Source: Charina bottae
Taxonomy: Eukaryota; Chordata; Lepidosauria; Squamata; Charinaidae
Assembly: GCA_023362775.1 (NCBI GenBank)
Contig: JALMGJ010000060.1
Coordinates: 134,501-198,500 of the forward strand
Length of the DNA stretch: 64,000 nucleotides
Direction of reading: 5' to 3'
Positions 59,691 to 64,000 of the stretch are shown here, piece after piece (the stretch's first letter is position 1; each line of letters opens with the position of its first letter). The position numbers and the translations under genes are program-made. The notes beneath the pieces were generated by a model that saw nothing but the letters and a program-made list of their open reading frames with translations, did not search any database and had not been told where the DNA came from.

Positions 59691-60086
59691 GTTTCTACTA
59701 AGAAAATAGAAATCCAGTTGACATGATTCAAGCTACAGGCTTACTTGGAATGTGCACCTTGGAAGGAATCTATTGTTATTTGATTATGGAGATCTGTTTG
59801 GCTGGGGAAGAAGATCTACCTGAATGGGCTGGCTAAGTTCTGTGAATGAGCTGACCTTTTGTGTTCCAAGCTTTCCAATTGAATCGGAAGGGAACCCTTT
59901 GTCTGAGTAGTTGGGCTTCCTTTTCCATCTTAATCTCTGGCATAATCAAACTCATTCTATTTTGTAACCTTTTAACAATTGGGCTTCCTTTACCTCTTCT
60001 GGGGGAGGACAACATGGAGGCAGACAGTGTTCTGGGGGAAGACAACATGCAGGGCAGGGAGAGATCCTAATTTATCCCAACAGTAC

Positions 60087-61273
60087 AAAACTATAAACCA
60101 ATCAAAAAGCATACATTACTGCAAACCAATCATAGAAAGCAATGTCATACATATGTTCTCAGTAGTTATGGTAACATAGTTTAACTAAAGGTAAAATGGT
60201 ACACTAAAGTATAACATTCCTACACATTCCTGAGTAATTTGGTACCAGGGTCCCATCCATCCCCTTAAGGAGCAGGCATTCCTTAGGAAAAGGCAGATGG
60301 TCTGGTTTTCATCTATTGCTGTCGTCTCTGCCTAACAAACAGGTCAACCACTTCCAATAGGTACAAAACATCATGGCTATTTCTATGTGCTCAATAATCA
60401 GTACATGATTAAAAGTGGTTCATCAATTCAATACACAAATAAATTACATGAATTAAACTGGGTTAGAATAGACTGTCTTATCACAACCAGTGGGATCTTG
60501 TACTCACCACATTTCATGTCTTCAGAACTGTATATAGCTTACATTTGGGTTCACTTGAGGATTTGTTTTCTGGCCACAGTTCAGAAGGAGGTTTTGACAA
60601 CTGAATGGACGTTTGCTGGAAATAGGAAGGGGAGAGGGGTAAAATTGCCTTTTTGTTCCTCCACTAGAACTCCTGTTTAAAAAGAGACTGATTTGCTGCA
60701 GTTGAAAAGCAGAAAAGGGACAGATGGTTGCAAATGCCAAGACATACGTCTCAGAAGCTAGAAAGCTCTCTAATGCAGCTTCCCAGGAAGGGAGAGGCAT
60801 AAGGGTGAAGGTGGTGGTTAGAACAATATTTCTCTTTCTTTCCCTCTTTATGCAGCAAGGTTGCCAGGGAGATGCCAGAGATTTGAATTGATCTCTTGGT
60901 GAAGGCTCTAGAATTTATGCCACATGACTTTGAGGCTTTATGTTGCTATTACTGCAATCGAGTCCAGGCGTGGGGCATCTGGGTGCAGAGTGAGGCCCCT
61001 TCACCAGGTGAACTTTGCATCATAAGGGACACTGCTGAAATATCTTTTTCTGCACAGATACTGAAAGGTGCAGGAACTCAGTCTCCTGGGTAGATCTTCT
61101 TCTTTTTTTTTTTTGACAGGCATCTGTTTGTCTGAGCCCCTGAGTTTGTAGAAAGTGTGGGATATGGGGGAATAGCAAAGTGGTCCCTTGTTCCTTTTTG
61201 CCCACCACTAAGTGATAAAATTTCATGCACAAAAAGTTTTTGCCTGCTGCAGATATAATTGATTGGTGTGATA
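60087..61273. other. Non-coding stretch, nothing recognised
   Basis: Short frames only; no domain or terminal repeat found. Confidence 0.4.
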
Positions 61274-61572
61274 TACACTGCTCAAAAAAATAAAGGGAAC
61301 ACTGAAACAACACAATGTAAGTCCAAGTCAATCACACTTCTGTGAAATCAAACTGTCCACTTAGGTAGCAACACTGATTGACAATCAATTTCACATGCTG
61401 TTGTGCACATGGAATAGACAACAGGCAGAAAGCATAGGCAGTTCACAAGACATCCCCAATAAAGGAGTGGATCTGCAGGTGGTGACCACAGACCATTTCT
61501 CAGTTCCTATGCTTTCTGGCTGATGGTTTGGTCACTTTTGAATGCTGGCGGTGCTTCCACTCTAGTGGTAGC

Positions 61573-63115
61573 ATGAGACGGAGTCTACAACCCACACAAG
61601 TGGCTCAGGTAGTGCAGCTCATCCAGGATGGCACATCAATGCGAGCTGTGGCAAGAAGGTTTGCTGTGTCTGTCAGCGTAGTGTCCAGAGCATGGAGGCG
61701 CTACCAGGAGACAGGTCAGTACATCAGGAGATGTGGAGGAGGCCGTAGGAGGGCAACAACCCAGCAGCAGGACCGCTACCTCCGCCTTTGTGCAAGGAGG
61801 GACAGGAGGAGCACTGCCAGAGCCCTGCAAAATGACCTCCAGTGGGCCACAAATGTGCGTGTGGCTGCTCAAATGGTCAGAAACAGACTCCATGAGGGTG
61901 GTATGAGGGCCCGACGTCCACAGGTGGGGGTTGTGCTTACAGCCCAACACCGTGCAGGACGTTTGGCATTTGCCAGAGAACACCAAGATTGGCAACTTCG
62001 CCACTGGCGCCCTGTGCTCTTCACAGATTTTTATTATTTATTTTATCTTATTTATACCCCGCCTATCCCCTCCCTACTGGAGGGCTCTAGGCGGCTTACA
62101 ACATCAGTATACATTAATTTATACATCATCAAGTTATACATCATATATCATATAGTTTATACCCGCGCGACAGGGAGAGAGGAAGGGAACCGGCTCTTCT
62201 GCTGAAGGCATTGGACTGCAAGTCCCAGAATGCCTCGCTCCGCGCCAGCTGCTGACGTCCAGGAAGCTGGTGTCTCCGGATCCGTCGTCCTCCATCGTCC
62301 TCCGCCGACATCGCTGCACTTCCAGGTCTTTTTGGAATCAAGGACGACTCTCCGCTGGACGCCCGCAAATTGCCCCACGTGAGTGGTACCCATTAATCTA
62401 CTTGCTATATTAGCTTTCGAATCGCTGGGTTGGCAGAGAGCTAGGGCAAGTGACGAGAGCTCACCTCGTCACGTGGTTTCGAACTGCCAACCTTATGGTC
62501 GGCAGTCTAACGGCTCAGCGGTTTAACCCGCTGAGCCACCGCGATGAAAGCAGGTTCCCACTGAGCACATGTGACAGACATGACAGGGTCTGGAGACGCC
62601 GTGGAGAACGTTCTGCTGCCTGCAACATCCTCCAGCATGACCGGTTTGGCAGTGGGTCAGTAATGGTGTGGGGTGGCATTTCTTTAGGGGGCCGCACAGC
62701 CCTCCATGTGCTCGCCAGAGGTTGCTTGACTGCCATTAGGTACCGAGATGAGATCCTCAGACCCCTTGTGAGACCATATGCTGGTGCGGTTGGCCCTGGG
62801 TTCCTCCTAATGCAAGACAATGCTAGACCTCATGTGGCTGGAGTGTGCCAGCAGTTCCTGCAAGATGAAGGCATTGATGCTATGGACTGGCCCACCCGTT
62901 CCCCAGACCTGAATCCAATTGAGCACATCTGGGACATCATGTCTTGCTCCATCCACCAACACCACGTTGCACAACAGACTGTCCAGGAGTTGGGGGATGC
63001 TTTAGTCCAGGTGTGGGAGGAGATCCCTCAGGAGACCATCCGCCACCTCATCAGGAGCATGCCCAGGCGTTGTAGGGAGGTCATACAGGCACGTGGAGGC
63101 CACACACACTACTGA
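61573..63115 (+). pseudogene. Tc1 transposase, split by a SINE at the first catalytic Asp
   Basis: Joining 61573-62028 to 62546-63115 would give about 341 residues with no other lesion. The N-terminal helix-turn-helix pair is [26 protein letters not shown], then [13 protein letters not shown] and a basic GGGRRRA hook. The catalytic triad is LFTD|ESRF (Asp at 62026-62028), LMQDNARPH, and SPDLNPIEHIW, with 34 residues between the last two acidic positions (DD34E, typical of Tc1). I chose the Met at 61573 over an in-frame Met at 61528 because family proteins start just before the LQP block. The insertion of 517 bp (not a multiple of three) shifts the frame and kills the gene. Confidence 0.92.
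62029..62545 (-). mobile_element. Chimeric SINE: tRNA/Sauria-like head, L2-type tail
   Basis: Minus-strand order: CGCGGTGGCTCAGCGG (A box), GGCAGTTCGAAACC (B box), a body with GTAGATTAATGGGTACCACT shared with the BovB-tailed SINEs, then about 200 bp of different GC-rich body. It closes with GCCGCCTAGAGCCCTCC and GGGGATAGGCGGGGTATAAA, an L2-type 3' hairpin with A-rich tail. Only GAT is duplicated at the target (62026-62028 and 62543-62545). Confidence 0.8.
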
Positions 63116-63435
63116 GCCTCATTTTGACTTGTTTTAAGGACATTACATCAACGTTGGATCAGCCTGTAGTGTTCTTTTCCACTTTAATTTTTGAGTGTAA
63201 CTCCACATCCAGACCTCCAGGGGTTGCTTACATTTGATTTCCATTGCTTTTTGTGTGATTTTGTTGTCAGCACATTCAACTATGTAATGAACAAAGTAAT
63301 TAATACGAATATTTCATTCATTCAGATCTAGGATGTCTTATTTCAGTGTTCCCTTTATTTTTTTGAGCAGCTTATTTGTTGTGATTATGGCAGGTAAAAA
63401 AATTTACAGAGGCAACTCTCAACCATTGATCGCTT

Positions 63436-63540
63436 AAAGGTTCCCCCCGCACATTTGTGCAGCCGTGTCCGACTCTAGGGGCCGGTGCTCCTCTCCCTTT
63501 GTTAGCCGAAGAGCCAGCGTTGTCCGAAGACGCTTCCACG
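63436..63540 (-). mobile_element. SINE 3' half with BovB-type end
   Basis: Complement of the BovB-like end (CCGTGTCCGACTCTAGGGGC) plus part of the body (AGAGCCAGCGTTGTCCGAAG). The tRNA head is missing, so it is 5'-truncated. Confidence 0.8.
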
Positions 63541-63754
63541 CTTACCCTGATCTTAATCCTAACCCCAATCCAAACCTATATGGCAGGAAAAAACACAAAG
63601 TGCAAGACAGACAAAATAAGCAGTTGTAATTAATTGGTGTGTGAAACTCACCTGTTGGCAAAAAAATTTGGTGGGTAAAAAAGGAATAAGAGCCAGTCCT
63701 CCCCCCCCCCAAATAACCACCTGGGGAGGGGAAAAGGCTTCTACAATTTTGAAG

Positions 63755-64000
63755 GGGTTTTTTTTTTTAGATTTTTATCCCACTTTTTTTTTTCATATAC
63801 AACTCAAGGCGTCGAACATACCCAATACTCCTCCCTTCTCCTATTTTCCCCACAATAACAACAACCCTGTGAGGTGAGCTGGGCTGAGGGAGAGTGACTG
63901 GCCCAAGGTCACCCAGCCAGCTTTCATGCCTAAGGCGGGACTAAAACTCTCAGTCTCCTGGTTTGCCATTGGCTCCTTCCTAGGGCTGAGAGACAGGGAT
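63755..64000 (-). mobile_element. SINE with internal duplication, cut by window end
   Basis: Starts with a T run and GATTTTTATCCCAC (tail), then CCACAATAACAACAACCC, then the body block at 63881-63965. After an 18-base spacer the second copy begins at 63983, the same 102-bp spacing as in the SINE at 57950-58293. Confidence 0.8.

Larger units (their letters stand above)
59459..59737. mobile_element. Inverted pair of Penelope terminal repeats
   Basis: Two copies of the terminal repeat seen at 11.5-11.68 kb face each other: a minus arm (59459 to about 59590) and a plus arm (about 59632-59737), separated by a short TATA-rich spacer. A perfect 14-bp duplication GGCTTACTTGGAAT (59445-59458 and 59738-59751) encloses the pair, so it inserted as one unit. 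The arms are unequal: the left one keeps an extra outer segment. Confidence 0.9.
59124..60082 (-). mobile_element. Solo LTR, interrupted by a Penelope insertion
   Basis: Begins TGTTAGAAGG and ends ATCCCAACA, with TGTT/AACA inverted termini, and is flanked by a 4-bp duplication GTAC (59120-59123 and 60083-60086). On the minus strand there is a TATATAAA box near 59297 and an AATAAA signal near 59208, in the right order for an LTR read leftwards. Without the insertion at 59459-59751 it is about 666 bp. No internal genes remain, so it is a solo LTR from recombination. Whether it came from an endogenous retrovirus or a gypsy-type element cannot be told from the LTR alone. Confidence 0.75.
61276..63372 (+). 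mobile_element. Tc1-type DNA transposon with a SINE inside
   Basis: Terminal inverted repeats of about 30 bp share CTGCTCAAAAAAATAAAGGG (left, from 61278; right, complement ending 63370). TA dinucleotides flank both ends (61274-61275 and 63373-63374), the Tc1/mariner target signature. Without the 517-bp insertion the element is about 1.58 kb, normal for Tc1. Both ends are well preserved, so it could in principle still be moved by a related transposase. Confidence 0.93.

Overview
The window looks like intergenic or intronic DNA from a squamate reptile, possibly a snake. Evidence: a near full-length RTE-BovB LINE, L2-clade LINEs ending in (AAAT)n or (GAAT)n tails, tRNA-derived SINEs whose 3' ends copy the BovB 3' end (Sauria-SINE type), Penelope-like elements, and frequent long microsatellites, including several GATA/ATCT tracts. 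I found no host protein-coding exon I could support. Almost every long reading frame belongs to a transposable element or is a shadow of one.

Layout. 0-7 kb: an L2 3' scrap, then a nearly complete minus-strand L2 LINE (2.5-7.1 kb) broken by one nonsense codon. 7-12 kb: a small hAT MITE, the 5' half of a minus-strand Ty1/copia element with a half-tRNA primer-binding site, the GIY-YIG end of a Penelope-like element with a hammerhead-like motif, and a SINE with a target-site duplication (TSD). 12-21 kb: an AT-rich retroposon-like tract, L2 ends, a U2 snRNA 5' fragment with a perfect TSD, a decayed LINE with reverse transcriptase and RNase H, and microsatellites. 21.8-24.2 kb: a minus-strand BovB with an in-frame internal deletion and an inverted 5' end, bounded by an 11-bp TSD. 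24-41 kb: mostly unrecognised AT-rich DNA with scattered SINE, L2 and Penelope remnants. 41-45 kb: another decayed LINE filled with later insertions. 47.9-51.1 kb: a full-length BovB with an 11-bp TSD and one frameshift. 54.6-57.1 kb: a 2.4-kb GC-rich hAT element without transposase, largely a giant palindrome. 59.1-60.1 kb: a solo LTR containing an inverted-pair Penelope insertion. 61.3-63.4 kb: a Tc1 element whose transposase is otherwise intact but is split at its first catalytic Asp codon by a chimeric SINE.

The most interesting theme is catalytic-RNA-like structure in the retroelements. Three distinct Penelope-type terminal repeats carry a hammerhead-like core (CTGANGA, stem, GAAAC). Both BovB copies that keep their 5' end begin with a nested fold like a hepatitis-delta-type ribozyme. 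Its helices co-vary between the copies, and in one copy the TSD-defined 5' terminus is the first base of the outer helix. All of this is read by eye; no alignment, folding or database search was run.
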